64,000 nucleotides of DNA from Mesotoga sp. UBA6090 (GCF_002435945.1 NZ_DIXC01000012.1:58559-122558), one strand, 5' to 3'. Shown: positions 8,498 to 18,889, counted from the stretch's first letter. Numbers and translations: made by a program. The notes: generated from the letters alone by a model not told the origin.

Positions 8498-8511
8498 GTA
8501 ACAAATGTTAC
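8498..8511. promoter_or_regulatory. Palindrome upstream of the flavodiiron gene, possible operator
   Basis: GTAAC-AAAT-GTTAC is a perfect five-base inverted repeat about 54 bases before the start of the flavodiiron protein. The 8137-8564 gap holds no gene I can support. A redox- or oxygen-responsive regulator would be a natural partner, but the site does not match a consensus I can name with confidence. Confidence 0.3.
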
Positions 8512-8564
8512 GGATAAAATCGGCCAATTTTGGTAGAGTTATAGTGAATATGGGAGGTGTTCAT

Positions 8565-9752
8565 ATGGGAAGGAAGATCACCGATAGTGTAACTTGGGTC
8601 GGCAAGATTGACTGGGAACTAAGAAAGTTTCACGGAGAAGATTATTCGACTCACAGAGGGTCGAGTTACAACTCTTATCTAGTAAAAGACGAGAAGACAG
8701 CCCTTATAGATACAGTCTGGGCCCCTTTTGCAGAGGAGTTTGTTGAGGACCTAAAGAAAGTTATAAATCTCGCAGAGATTGACTACGTGATAGCGAATCA
8801 TGGAGAGATTGATCACAGCGGTGGACTTGTGGCATTGATGAGAGAGACTCCGAACATCCCGATTTACTGTACGGAAAACGCAATAAAATCTCTGAAGGGA
8901 CAGTTTCATGAAGATTGGAATTTTGTCACGGTAAAAACAGGTGACACCTTGAGTCTTGGCAAGAAGACTCTTACCTTCGTGGAAGCACCGATGCTTCACT
9001 GGCCAGATTCGATGTTTGAGTACCTGGATGGTGATGCGATTCTTTCCAGCAACGACGCGTTTGGGCAGCACTATGCCACTGAACTCCTGTATAACGATCT
9101 TGTAGACCAGGCCGAACTTTATCAAGAAGCGATCAAGTATTACGCTAATATTCTCACTCCTTTCAGTAGGCTCGTTGTAAGAAAGATAGAAGAAGTCCTG
9201 TCCTTCAATCTTCCACTGAACATGATCTGTCCAAGCCACGGAGTGATCTGGAGAAAAGATCCAGTCCAAATAGTGGAGAATTACATGAAATGGGCGAATA
9301 ATTACCAGGAAGACCAAGTAACCATTGTCTACGACACAATGTGGGAAGGCACTAAAAAGATGGCCGAAGCTATTGCTGAAGGCATTGGCAGAGCGAGCAA
9401 CGGCACGCCAGTCAAACTCTACAACGCGGGAAAGATAGACAAGAACGACATTGTGACAGAGATATTTAAGTCAAAGGCCGTTCTTTTTGGTTCTCCAACC
9501 GTGAACAAGGGAATTCTCGCACCGTTGTCAGGTATGCTTCATGAAGTGAAGGGTCTCGCCTTTAAGAACAAGAAAGCAGCTGTATTCGGTACATACGGTT
9601 GGAGCGGCGAGTCAATAGATGTTCTCGGCAAAATGGTGGAAGAAACCGGATTTGAGATCATACAACCCGGTTTGAAGAAACTTTGGTCTCCAGATGACCT
9701 CAGCCTTAACGACTGTAGAGAATTCGGAAAGGCTTTTGCTTCAAAGCTGTGA
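8565..9752 (+). CDS. FprA-family flavodiiron protein (oxygen or nitric oxide reductase)
   Basis: This 395-residue protein starts at ATG 8565, seven bases after GGGAGG. In-frame ATGs upstream at 8505 and 8550 lack a site. The N-terminal half is a metallo-beta-lactamase-type diiron domain with ANHGEIDHSGG (the HxExDH ligands near residue 80), a later LHWPDSMF ligand region, and SHG. The C-terminal half is a flavodoxin domain (VYDTMWEGTKKMAEAI, then FGSPTVNKG and GTYGWSGES) that binds FMN. It has no extra rubredoxin domain. Such enzymes reduce O2 to water or NO to N2O in the cytoplasm of anaerobes and protect against oxygen. The gene stands alone on its strand. Confidence 0.95.
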   Translation: MGRKITDSVTWVGKIDWELRKFHGEDYSTHRGSSYNSYLVKDEKTALIDTVWAPFAEEFVEDLKKVINLAEIDYVIANHGEIDHSGGLVALMRETPNIPIYCTENAIKSLKGQFHEDWNFVTVKTGDTLSLGKKTLTFVEAPMLHWPDSMFEYLDGDAILSSNDAFGQHYATELLYNDLVDQAELYQEAIKYYANILTPFSRLVVRKIEEVLSFNLPLNMICPSHGVIWRKDPVQIVENYMKWANNYQEDQVTIVYDTMWEGTKKMAEAIAEGIGRASNGTPVKLYNAGKIDKNDIVTEIFKSKAVLFGSPTVNKGILAPLSGMLHEVKGLAFKNKKAAVFGTYGWSGESIDVLGKMVEETGFEIIQPGLKKLWSPDDLSLNDCREFGKAFASKL

Positions 9753-9757
9753 GCAAA

Positions 9758-10076
9758 CTAAATTCCAAGAAGTTTCTCCAATATAAGAAAGGTCTCGTCT
9801 TCCAGGAGGTAGTAGGATTTCTTCAATGCTACCTCCTGGTAGGTTTTTAGGAAGGCAACAGTATCACCCACAGTAGCAATAAGTCTTTCCCTACCCAGCT
9901 CTTTCTCTATTTCAGTAGCCATTTTCATTCCTACCGGAGCAAGATTTCCGATGCTACCCAAACATTTTCGCAAGCGGCGAACCAAAGATTCTGCTCGCTT
10001 TCTCTTCGTACGAACTATTTCTGGAATCAAGCAGGTCTATTAGGGCAAAAATTTCTTCTGTATGAAGCCAGCTCAT
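9758..10076 (-). pseudogene. Small unknown gene, probably broken by a single-base frameshift
   Basis: An ATG at 10076 with a good ribosome binding site (GGGGTGATC) opens a frame that reads MSWLHTEEIFALIDLLDSRN and stops after 40 codons at 9954. Removing one G from the GGG at 9957-9959 joins it to a second frame running to 9758 (SIGNLAPVGMKMATEIEKEL and onward), giving a protein of about 105 residues. The second frame alone could start at TTG 10030, but its first 30 residues would be unusually basic and there is no ribosome binding site. I do not recognise the family. It is convergent with the flavodiiron gene, with only five bases between the stops. Confidence 0.5.
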
Positions 10077-10162
10077 TTTGATCACCCCACGTAGCTATCT
10101 ACATAAGCAAGTGATATTATAACATCTAATGATGAAGGAAGATGAGAATTCTCAATCTGGGT

Positions 10163-10729
10163 TTAGACTTCTGTATACCTGAAGCAGTATACAAGATGAT
10201 CGTTCACCAAGCCGGCTGCCTGCATTAGGGCATAGACGATTGTTGGCCCAACGAAACTAAAGCCCTTCTCTTTTAAAGCACGCGAAATTTGATGAGCTTT
10301 TTTACTAACGGCAGGGATTTCTGAGACACTGGTCCAGGCATTCACTACCTGCTTGTAATCAACAAAACTCCAAATGAATCTATCGAATGTGCCAAATTCC
10401 ACTTCAATTTGAAGGAATTTCTTTGCATTGTTAATAGCCGATTCTATCTTTCTTCGGTTTCTGATTATTCCGGAATCTGCCATTAGCTTCTCTATTTCAT
10501 TCTCATCAAACTTTGCAACAATACAAGGATCAAAACCTTCAAAGGCCTCCCTGTAACTTTCTCTTTTTCTTAGCACTGTGCGCCAACTGAGACCGGCCTG
10601 AGCTCCTTCTAGAACAAGAAACTCAAACCACTTCTTGTCTTCACGAACGGGAACACCCCATTCAGTATCGTGGTATTTGATGTACGCATCATCCACTTCA
10701 GCCCAGGGACAACGTATATTAGCTGTCAG
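10163..10729 (-). CDS. tag: DNA-3-methyladenine glycosylase I, start codon uncertain
   Basis: This base-excision repair enzyme removes 3-methyladenine from DNA. Motifs include YHDTEWGVP, LEGAQAGLSWRTVL with the base-contacting residues, GIIRNRRKI, WSFVDYKQ and the C-terminal GLVNDHLVYC. In the family, a Cys near the N-terminus, an early His, and the His and Cys of the last motif bind zinc. That N-terminal Cys (RCPW) lies at 10711-10709, upstream of the first standard start (GTG 10696), so the true start should be farther upstream. The open frame goes back to a TGA at 10736. Candidates are CTG 10729, nine bases after GGAG, or ATA 10717, which would give I/M-RCPW. The C-terminus is complete. 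Confidence 0.88.
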   Translation of the reverse strand: MTANIRCPWAEVDDAYIKYHDTEWGVPVREDKKWFEFLVLEGAQAGLSWRTVLRKRESYREAFEGFDPCIVAKFDENEIEKLMADSGIIRNRRKIESAINNAKKFLQIEVEFGTFDRFIWSFVDYKQVVNAWTSVSEIPAVSKKAHQISRALKEKGFSFVGPTIVYALMQAAGLVNDHLVYCFRYTEV

Positions 10730-10871
10730 ATTTCTTCACTCCACAGAGCTCGAGCTTTTCCAATTCGCAAGAATCATTTCGCTCCTTCAATGAAAAAGCG
10801 GTTGACCGATATTGGGATCTACAAAACAGATCATGAGAACCCTTCCCGGTTCCGAAAAATGACCCGTCTTT

Positions 10872-12350
<1,479 letters not shown>

Positions 12351-12354
12351 CTAT

Positions 12355-12446
12355 GCCCGAGAAAAAATCGCCCGATAGACTAGACCTCAGCCCGAAGGAG
12401 TAACTCAAAGAGCAGGATGTAAAGAAGTGAGGTCATTATTGCCCGA
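12355..12446. other. Divergent intergenic region with four GCCCGA repeats
   Basis: GCCCGA occurs four times on the plus strand (12355, 12370, 12390, 12441) between aglA and the divergent transporter operon. The first three are 15 and 20 bases apart. They could be half-sites for a sugar regulator, but they are short and the arrangement is not a clear palindrome. Confidence 0.3.
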
Positions 12447-12473
12447 ATAATCACTGGCTTCTGTTCCTAAGAG

Positions 12474-12504
12474 TTGCTTAGTGAAATGTTAACAGTAGTA
12501 TAAT
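12474..12504 (+). promoter_or_regulatory. Probable promoter of the sugar ABC operon
   Basis: A perfect TATAAT at 12499-12504 lies 79 bases before the ATG at 12584. TTGCTT at 12474-12479 is a possible -35 box, with a long 19-base spacer. A small CGGC/GCCG hairpin (12551-12563) lies in the resulting leader just before the ribosome site. Confidence 0.5.
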
Positions 12505-12583
12505 CTTAAGTGGGTTCTCATTCGGTCTGGGGAAAAGCAAGACTATCGCACGGCGAAAAGCCGAACAAACAGGGGGTGTTTTG

Positions 12584-13816
12584 ATGAAAAAGTGTCTTTT
12601 TGCAGTCCTTCTTTTATCCGTTAGTCTGCTCTTTGCCTCGGGAAGTGTGGAGATTTTCAGCTGGTGGACAGGCGGAGGAGAAGAGGAAGGACTTGCTGCC
12701 ATCTACGAGGTCTTTAGAAGCAAGTATCCCGATGTCGAGATAATTAACGCAACCGTCGCTGGTGGAGCCGGCACAAACGCAAAAGCTGTCTTGAAAACGA
12801 GAATGCTGGGTGGGAATCCTCCTGACTCTTTTCAAGTTCACGGGGGTATGGAACTCATCGACACGTATGTGATCACCGGTATGATGGAGCCACTCACCGA
12901 CATTCTGGAGAGCTGGGGAATTGTCGACAAATTCCCAGAAGACATTATGACAATCTGTAGCTATGAAGGAGAAGTCTACTCGATTCCCGTAAACGTACAC
13001 AGGGGAAATGTAGTCTTCATTAACAACGAAATCCTCGACAAGGTTGGAATCGATGAAGTACCTAGCAATGTGCCGGGATTCCTTGAAGTATGTGCAAAGA
13101 TCAAGGAAGCAGGTTATATTCCACTCTCCCTTGGAGACAAGGACAAATGGGAAGCGGGTCATCTGTTTGAGACTGTTTTGCTCTCTGCTCTGGGCCCGGA
13201 AAAATACAATGGACTTTGGAACGGGACGACCGATTTCTCTGACACCGGTGTCGAAAGAGCCATTGTGATCTTCGAAGAACTTATCGAGTATGTGAACGAA
13301 GACCACGCAGCTCTCACCTGGCAGGACGCAACCAGAATGGTCTTCGACGGCAAAGCGGCCTTCAACGTAATGGGAGACTGGGCAGAAGGATACCTGAAAA
13401 CTTTAGGCTGGACACCGGGTGTTGAGTTCAGCTGGATGGCAGTTCCAGGTACTGAAGGTTCCTTCATGGTAGTTACCGATACCTTCGGTCTGCCGAAGAA
13501 CGCACCAAACAGAGAAAATGCTCTTAAATGGCTCGAAATAGTTGCCTCAGTCGAAGGTCAGGATGCCTTCAACCCAATAAAGGGATCCATTCCGGCAAGA
13601 TTGGATGCGGACAAATCGCTCTACGATCCTTATCTTACATGGTCGATGGAGGACTTTTCTACCAACGCTCTGTGCCCTTCTATCGCGCACGGATCGGCAG
13701 CACCAGAAGGCTTCGTAACTGAGCTGAACGATGCTGTCAATATCTTCATAACCACGAAAGACAGGGCCGCTTTCATGAGAGCCATAGAGAGCGCCGCTGA
13801 AGACTATATTGATTAA
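12584..13816 (+). CDS. Glucose-type sugar ABC transporter, periplasmic binding protein
   Basis: This 410-residue extracytoplasmic solute-binding protein starts at ATG 12584 after GGGGG. The signal peptide is MKKCLFAVLLLSVSLLFASG, without a lipobox at its end. The mature start VEIFSWWTGGGEEEGL, the TRMLGGNPPDSFQVHGGMEL segment, NVMGDWAEGYLK and FNPIKGSIPAR closely follow what I remember of the Thermus glucose/galactose-binding protein, so glucose or a close relative is the likely ligand. It is the first gene of an operon with two CUT1-family permeases. No ATPase gene is present, so a shared MsmK/MalK-type ATPase elsewhere must power it. Confidence 0.92.
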   Translation: MKKCLFAVLLLSVSLLFASGSVEIFSWWTGGGEEEGLAAIYEVFRSKYPDVEIINATVAGGAGTNAKAVLKTRMLGGNPPDSFQVHGGMELIDTYVITGMMEPLTDILESWGIVDKFPEDIMTICSYEGEVYSIPVNVHRGNVVFINNEILDKVGIDEVPSNVPGFLEVCAKIKEAGYIPLSLGDKDKWEAGHLFETVLLSALGPEKYNGLWNGTTDFSDTGVERAIVIFEELIEYVNEDHAALTWQDATRMVFDGKAAFNVMGDWAEGYLKTLGWTPGVEFSWMAVPGTEGSFMVVTDTFGLPKNAPNRENALKWLEIVASVEGQDAFNPIKGSIPARLDADKSLYDPYLTWSMEDFSTNALCPSIAHGSAAPEGFVTELNDAVNIFITTKDRAAFMRAIESAAEDYID

Positions 13817-13826
13817 TATGACAATA

Positions 13827-13856
13827 GGGGCCTGCAATTAGCGGGCCCCGTTCTTT
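13827..13856 (+). terminator. Intra-operon hairpin after the binding-protein gene
   Basis: The stem GGGGCC/GGCCCC (13827-13832 and 13844-13849) is followed by a weak T-rich tract (TTCTTT). Such structures after binding-protein genes usually protect the upstream mRNA and reduce expression of the permeases. Confidence 0.6.
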
Positions 13857-13869
13857 GGGGGTGTTCTAG

Positions 13870-14799
13870 ATCAAGAGAAAGACAAAACGAGGAATCATCT
13901 CTTTCCTGATTCTTTCGCCTACTTTCACAGCTATAGGGATTTTCGTCTACTTCTTCATCGGCTGGACGGCCAGGACATCAGTTTCCAATTGGAATAGTTT
14001 CTCAAGATTACTCAAGGGAGAATTCGAGTTCGTCGGATTAAAGAATTATTTAAGGCTATTTGAAGACCCCAGATTCCAGACGGATCTGTGGAACACCCTT
14101 TACTTCACTCTTTTTTTCATTCTGGGCTGCCTCATACTAGGTATAATACTTGCCATTTTGGTGGACCGTAACATGAAAGGGTCGAGCATATTCAGGAACA
14201 TATATCTCTTCCCTATGGCTCTTTCTTTCGTTGTAACTGGAGCCGTATGGAGATGGATATTTGCTCCTGGGATTCTTCCGGCGAGTCCGCAGGGTATGAA
14301 TCTTCTGTTCGATATAGTAGGACTGGACTTCCTGCAATGGAAATGGTTCACAAGCACTGAAAGCTTTCTTAACTTCAACGTAGCTTTGACTCCGGTTATA
14401 ATCGCTGCAATATGGCAAATGTCCGGCTATACAATGGCGATGTACCTTGCAGGACTTCGTGGGATAGCTCAAGATCTGGTTGAAGCTGCCGAAGTGGATG
14501 GTGCGACTGGATGGCAGATCTTCTGGAGAATCAAGTTCCCAATTCTGCGGCCAATTACGTTAAGTGCCATGATTATTCTCGGCCATATCTCACTGAAAAT
14601 CTTCGACCTGGTATACGCTATGACAGGCAGTGGCCCGAATAATGTTACCGATGTGCCTGCCATCTACATGTTTGAGACTACTTTCAGGGCAAACAAATAC
14701 GCCACCGGATCGGCAATAGCCATTGTGATGCTTCTGATGGTAGCTGTTGTCATCATTCCTTACCTGGCTTCGTCTTTCAGAAAGGAGAAGAGGATATGA
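13870..14799 (+). CDS. Sugar ABC transporter permease, apparent ATC start codon
   Basis: This is a CUT1-family inner-membrane permease of 309 residues. The open frame begins at 13870 directly after an in-frame TAG (13867-13869). The codon there is ATC. It sits eight bases after GGGGG, the same arrangement as the ATG of the binding-protein gene. The first residues (KRKTKRG) and the first membrane segment ([20 protein letters not shown]) are those expected for this family. The next standard start, TTG 14158, would delete about 96 residues and at least two membrane segments. The EAA-type loop [20 protein letters not shown] lies near residue 210. Either ATC is a real rare start or an ATG has been altered. 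The gene overlaps the next by four bases. Confidence 0.85.
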   Translation: MKRKTKRGIISFLILSPTFTAIGIFVYFFIGWTARTSVSNWNSFSRLLKGEFEFVGLKNYLRLFEDPRFQTDLWNTLYFTLFFILGCLILGIILAILVDRNMKGSSIFRNIYLFPMALSFVVTGAVWRWIFAPGILPASPQGMNLLFDIVGLDFLQWKWFTSTESFLNFNVALTPVIIAAIWQMSGYTMAMYLAGLRGIAQDLVEAAEVDGATGWQIFWRIKFPILRPITLSAMIILGHISLKIFDLVYAMTGSGPNNVTDVPAIYMFETTFRANKYATGSAIAIVMLLMVAVVIIPYLASSFRKEKRI

Positions 14800-15608
14800 T
14801 CAAGAGAATTCTAATCTATATCCTTCTTACGATTTTTGCATTGTTCTTTCTGATGCCGATCTACGTTCTACTGGCTACCAGCCTAAAACCGCTCAGAGAA
14901 GTTGGACTTGAGAGGATGTGGTTTCCTCCTAACTCGTTCTCGTTTGACGGGTTTGCGAAGGCCTTTGCGCGTCTTGCCCCGAACTTGAGAAATTCATTCT
15001 TGCTAGTGATCCCTGCAACGCTCCTCTCTGCGATCATAGGATCGATTAACGGTTATGTTCTATCAAAACTGAAATTCAGAGGTTCCGACCTGTTGTTTGC
15101 TCTAGTTCTCTTCGGGATGTTTATTCCCTACCAGAGCATCCTTTTCCCACTGATACGTTTTCTGCAGGACATCGGTCTATATGGTTCGATCTGGGGGCTT
15201 GTGCTGGTTCATGTAGTATACGGACTGCCTATAACGACTCTGATCTTCAGGAATTACTACAGTGAAGTGCCAACAGAGCTCATAGAAGCGGCCAACATTG
15301 ATGGAGCAGGGATATTCAAGACGTATTTGAAAGTTCTATTCCCGATATCTCTCCCCGGTTTTGTCGTCGTTGTAATATGGCAGTTCACGAATATCTGGAA
15401 TGAATTCCTTTTTGCAGTAACAGTAACCAGCGATCCCACAAAACAACCGATTACTGTTGCACTCGTTAACCTAGCCGGAAGTCAGGTCGTAGAATGGAAC
15501 GTCCAGATGGCAGGAGCACTGCTTGCGGCTCTCCCAACGCTGATCGTTTACATACTGCTCGGAAAGTATTTCCTGAGAGGACTTCTCGCAGGCTCTGTGA
15601 AGGGTTAG
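14796..15608 (+). CDS. Sugar ABC transporter permease
   Basis: This 270-residue permease is the second CUT1-family membrane subunit, about six membrane segments long. The N-terminal [15 protein letters not shown] and the EAA loop [20 protein letters not shown] (about residue 165) are diagnostic of MalG/GluG-type subunits that dock on the ATPase. It is coupled to the preceding permease (ATGA). The C-terminal [15 protein letters not shown] is typical. Its gene ends the operon, and I find no clear terminator before the decayed gene that follows on the other strand. Confidence 0.93.
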   Translation: MIKRILIYILLTIFALFFLMPIYVLLATSLKPLREVGLERMWFPPNSFSFDGFAKAFARLAPNLRNSFLLVIPATLLSAIIGSINGYVLSKLKFRGSDLLFALVLFGMFIPYQSILFPLIRFLQDIGLYGSIWGLVLVHVVYGLPITTLIFRNYYSEVPTELIEAANIDGAGIFKTYLKVLFPISLPGFVVVVIWQFTNIWNEFLFAVTVTSDPTKQPITVALVNLAGSQVVEWNVQMAGALLAALPTLIVYILLGKYFLRGLLAGSVKG

Positions 15609-15676
15609 TGGAAAGGTCAAATGGTCTTTATTCACCTCTGATGACTCTCGGAACTTCGTCGGGAAACTGCGGTCAG

Positions 15677-16757
15677 TCATCCAAGAGAATCGAAGATTTC
15701 AACAAGCAGATCTTCTGATGTTATTTTGCTTCCTTCCCTTGAAGTCATGGGGTAAGCGTGAAGTAGCCTTCCTAAAGCACTTGTAGAAGCCCGTTCTGCC
15801 TTCCATGGTTTTATGGAAGCTTTGAGCAACTTCCCCTTCAAATTCTTCTTGTAGACAGGCAAATATCGTTCCATAGCTGATAAACTCACTGAACATATCC
15901 TCCCGGGATAGATACTTCTCTCCGCAAGAGTCCGAAAGTCCAACTGCAAAAGGCGTATCACTGAGCTTTTTCACCAGTTCTACAATTTGCGAAAGAAAGC
16001 GGTCTATAAGTGGGCGGCAGAACTCGTGAAAAGCGACTATTCTTGACACATAATTTTCAGAGTAACTGGAGAATTCTTCATCGAGAGCCGTGAACCCTGG
16101 TTCGTAAGGCCACTTCGAAGTTACTCTACCTGGATATCTCGCAATACAGTATAGGTCGTCTTATCCTGCTGCACCAAGGGAGACAAGTTCGGGAAAAAGC
16201 GGATTTGGAGAGAAAACTAGATTTGTTTCAAGTTTTCCCGAAAAACCTGAGATTGTTCTCTTAATGGTGTTCCCTGCAAAAGCAACGATAGCGTCTTCTT
16301 CAATTTCCTTTCATCTTGAAGCCTGGTTTTCGCAGAATTCTTCCAGAATTCCCGTTTTTACGACTTGCTTAAGTTCTGTGTTCACACCGCTCTTGCACAG
16401 GCCTGGTTCATATCTCTCGAGGAATGGCTGGAAGACAACGGGCTCGAGATCCGACCATGAGTGGCTCAAAATACATGTAAAGAGAAAATAGGAAGGAATA
16501 CCATCCCTCAGTAGTTTCTCAAGTTCATGGAAGCGGAGCCTTTTGCCCAGAATGAAGTCCTTGCCACAAGATAGAGAGGATCGTGCCTGTGCGACCTTTG
16601 CTTTTCGCTACTGTTGAGTTCTGTTGTCATAAGCGCGATAGCCATCAGTCGGATTCTCTTGTCACTATTGACTTTCATCTTCCGCCTCGCCTTCTGATAG
16701 TTCTTTATGGAAGTCATAGGAATCCAGATCTGAACTCCAATACAGGAATCATAACAG
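15677..16757 (-). pseudogene. Decayed gene of unknown family, about 345 codons, with stops and frameshifts
   Basis: Minus-strand reading recovers one protein in pieces. The 5' part (SDKRIRLMAIALMTTELNSS) shifts frame near 16566 to DFILGKRLRFHELEKLL. It then continues in one frame through a TGA near 16294 (after ENQASR) and a TAA near 16163 (after SLGAAG), on to VSRIVAFHEFCRPLIDRF and SREDMFSEFISYG. A last shift near 15750 leads to EDLLVEIFDSLG and the stop at 15677. The most 5' bases seem shifted as well, so the original start is unclear. The conceptual protein is soluble and I do not recognise it. With two nonsense codons and at least two frameshifts, it is very unlikely to be functional. 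The 250 bases beyond it to 17015 hold nothing I can support. Confidence 0.75.
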
Positions 16758-17015
16758 AGATTTCTGACTAGAGTAAAACCTTATTTATCCCGTATACAAG
16801 GACTTTCCTGGTGATTATGGAGAGACGTCGAATCCTGCCCTTTGACGAAAATTGCCGGTCGCGAGAAAGACACGAAACGGCGTGCAAACCGAATTCATCA
16901 ACAGCCGCCCACTCCGCACTAACTTACGCAACAGCTCATCTTCAAATGACTAGCATTGCATCAAATCATCATGAAGCATTAATCAATGTATCCGACCAAG
17001 AATAGTTCATCAAAG

Positions 17016-17831
17016 TCAGACTCTCAGGCTAGAAACATCGGCGTAATAGAGAAAAACATCCTCTGTTCTCTCGAAAGGCCTGAATCCATTTGAGAGAAAG
17101 GGGCCCAGATCGCATAGTTCACTAGCCATAGCATGAATACGGACAAAACCCTTCGCCTGCGCATAACAAACAAGCTCCTTCAAGAAATACTCAAGACTAT
17201 CTTTGTCAACCACTTCAATGTAGTTGATGTCAAGGCAGCGCTTAGACTTGGAGTTCTTAGAAACAGTCGCCCAGTTTGCCCCGTCCAAAAGCTTCACTGG
17301 ATTGTTTAGAAACCTTCTCTTGTTCAAGACTTCCTTCGGAATGAACATCCAGTCTTCGCTTATATGATCATCGATTTCCGGGATTTCGTCGCTTTCCAGT
17401 AGGTTAATGGAACAGGAAGTCGATTCACCAATCTCTCTCTCGAGATTTGTGAAGACGGCTATGCGTTTGAACCCGAAGGCTTCGTTCATCTTTATCGAAG
17501 CGGTGTTGTCGAAATAAGTCGCAAAATAGAGTTTTTCGAGCCCAAGCCTTTCAGCAAGCTTCAACGTCTCTCCACCCAGCTCCTTCCCGTACCCTCTTCC
17601 CTGAAACGCCGGATCGATTCTCATTCCTTCCATCCAACCCACTTTGCGACTGAAGAGCCTAAGGTTGTCTATACCAATCAGTCTTCCTCCCTTCCAGAGT
17701 CCCATAAAGTAACATGAAGGATCATGAACCCACTTCTCAAAGACTCGCGGAATGTAATCATCCCCTTCCCATATTGTCTCAACGATTTCCATCACCCTAA
17801 ACTGATCGGCCTTCTCGAGACGCTTTATCAT
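17016..17831 (-). CDS. GNAT-family N-acetyltransferase
   Basis: This 271-residue protein has a GNAT fold in its first half. The acetyl-CoA loop is FQGRGYGKELGGETL (motif A, R/QxxGxG/A) near residue 80, preceded by the strand GWMEGMRIDP and followed by a motif-B-like FDNTASIKMNEAFGFKRI. The second half (about 140-271) looks like another, degenerate acetyltransferase-like domain without a clear CoA loop. The start overlaps the stop of the upstream racemase gene by four bases, so the two proteins are made together. It may acetylate the racemase product or a related amino acid, but that is inference from context only. Confidence 0.85.
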   Translation of the reverse strand: MIKRLEKADQFRVMEIVETIWEGDDYIPRVFEKWVHDPSCYFMGLWKGGRLIGIDNLRLFSRKVGWMEGMRIDPAFQGRGYGKELGGETLKLAERLGLEKLYFATYFDNTASIKMNEAFGFKRIAVFTNLEREIGESTSCSINLLESDEIPEIDDHISEDWMFIPKEVLNKRRFLNNPVKLLDGANWATVSKNSKSKRCLDINYIEVVDKDSLEYFLKELVCYAQAKGFVRIHAMASELCDLGPFLSNGFRPFERTEDVFLYYADVSSLRV

Positions 17832-18889
17832 AGGTACACTTTTCTCACATAGGGGGATGTCATAACCCTCAGCAGTGCTCCGTAAGACATCGTGAAGGGA
17901 ATCGAGTCACCAACTGCGAAGGACTTCTCGGAATCGGTTACATCCAGTATTAGGTGATCGCTAGAAGCATGAATTATTTCACATCCTCTCACTAAAGGCG
18001 TCAATCCGGAGGGAACCACGTCTTGCTCGCCCAGATCAAGTATCGCCTTCATTCTCTTCCCTTTATCCTCAAACCTTGGAATCCTACCAAAAGCGTCATG
18101 ACCAATATCGCCAATTGGTAGGGAGGGCTTCTCTGCAAGTTCAATAATCTCTCCTACGAGAGTGAATGTGTTCTGTAGGGTTCCCGGAACTCTCCGGTTG
18201 TTCGTAACATCTGTTCCACACATTATCGACTCTCCCAGTCGAAAGTGATTTATGCCTTTTGGAAGATTTTTCTCTTCAAGTAGGGGTAAAGAAGCGGTGT
18301 TCCCGGCAGAGTATCTCCTAACTGAGTAACCGGTATTCCTCCTCAGAGATTCGCCCAGATTGAGAAGGATTTCGAATTTTGAAGGAGTTGCAATTACTCC
18401 TCCAAAACATCCAAGATTGGTGCCGATTCCATCAAGGTCTCTTCCGACGATTTCGAATGCTTTCTCGAGGACAGCTTCCGCATCATAAAACATGACTCCC
18501 TCTCTGAGGTCTCCAGTATCCACCATAAATATGAACTTCAGCTGTTTCTCAGTTTCAGATGAAATCTCTTTTAGTCTGGAAAGACTCTCAAGATCTCCGA
18601 CAAGCACTGAATCAACAAGCTCCACAACTTGCCGAAATCGCGATTTCTCTGGAAGTCTGAGCAAAATGAAATCCGGATTCATGCCCGCGCTTTTCAGCCT
18701 CGCGACATTCTCCAGTCTTGATTCGCCAATTTCTTTGATTCCGTTTTCAAGTAAAGACTTCGCTATTTCAGGATCTCCGCAAACAACTTTGGTTACTGCA
18801 GCGACCTTAACCCCATTACTTCTGGCAAGTTCCACGATCCTTCTTGAATTCTTCGCTATGCTATCCCTATTCACTTCAACGTAAGCCAT
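17828..18889 (-). CDS. Alanine/ornithine racemase-family PLP enzyme
   Basis: This 353-residue fold-type III PLP protein is related to ornithine racemase (Orr) and YhfX. The PLP-lysine is in VAAVTKVVCGDPEIA near residue 33. Further motifs are EIGESRLENV, MVDTGDLREGV, the glycine-rich GTNLGCFGG and SAGNTASLPLL. The start ATG follows GAGGTGATC, and a TATAAT lies about 20 bases further upstream. Orr-family enzymes racemise ornithine and sometimes lysine or alanine, and the substrate here is not determined. It is coupled to an acetyltransferase gene downstream. It is distinct from the classical alanine racemase at 147-1256. Confidence 0.85.
   Translation of the reverse strand: MAYVEVNRDSIAKNSRRIVELARSNGVKVAAVTKVVCGDPEIAKSLLENGIKEIGESRLENVARLKSAGMNPDFILLRLPEKSRFRQVVELVDSVLVGDLESLSRLKEISSETEKQLKFIFMVDTGDLREGVMFYDAEAVLEKAFEIVGRDLDGIGTNLGCFGGVIATPSKFEILLNLGESLRRNTGYSVRRYSAGNTASLPLLEEKNLPKGINHFRLGESIMCGTDVTNNRRVPGTLQNTFTLVGEIIELAEKPSLPIGDIGHDAFGRIPRFEDKGKRMKAILDLGEQDVVPSGLTPLVRGCEIIHASSDHLILDVTDSEKSFAVGDSIPFTMSYGALLRVMTSPYVRKVYL

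Noticed and set aside
9758..10030. A 90-residue protein starting at TTG 10030
   Set aside because: There is no ribosome site and its first 30 residues look like an off-frame reading; the frame from ATG 10076 is more likely the real 5' part.
12551..12563. CGGC-GAAAA-GCCG hairpin as a riboswitch or attenuator
   Set aside because: A four-base stem is too small, and no conserved aptamer or alternative fold is visible around it.
12614..13306. Long antisense open frame opposite the sugar-binding protein gene
   Set aside because: Its composition fits a shadow of the conserved plus-strand gene, and no ribosome site or motif is present.
14158..14799. Permease starting at TTG 14158
   Set aside because: This start would remove the first membrane helices, and the same frame is open and clearly coding back to 13870.
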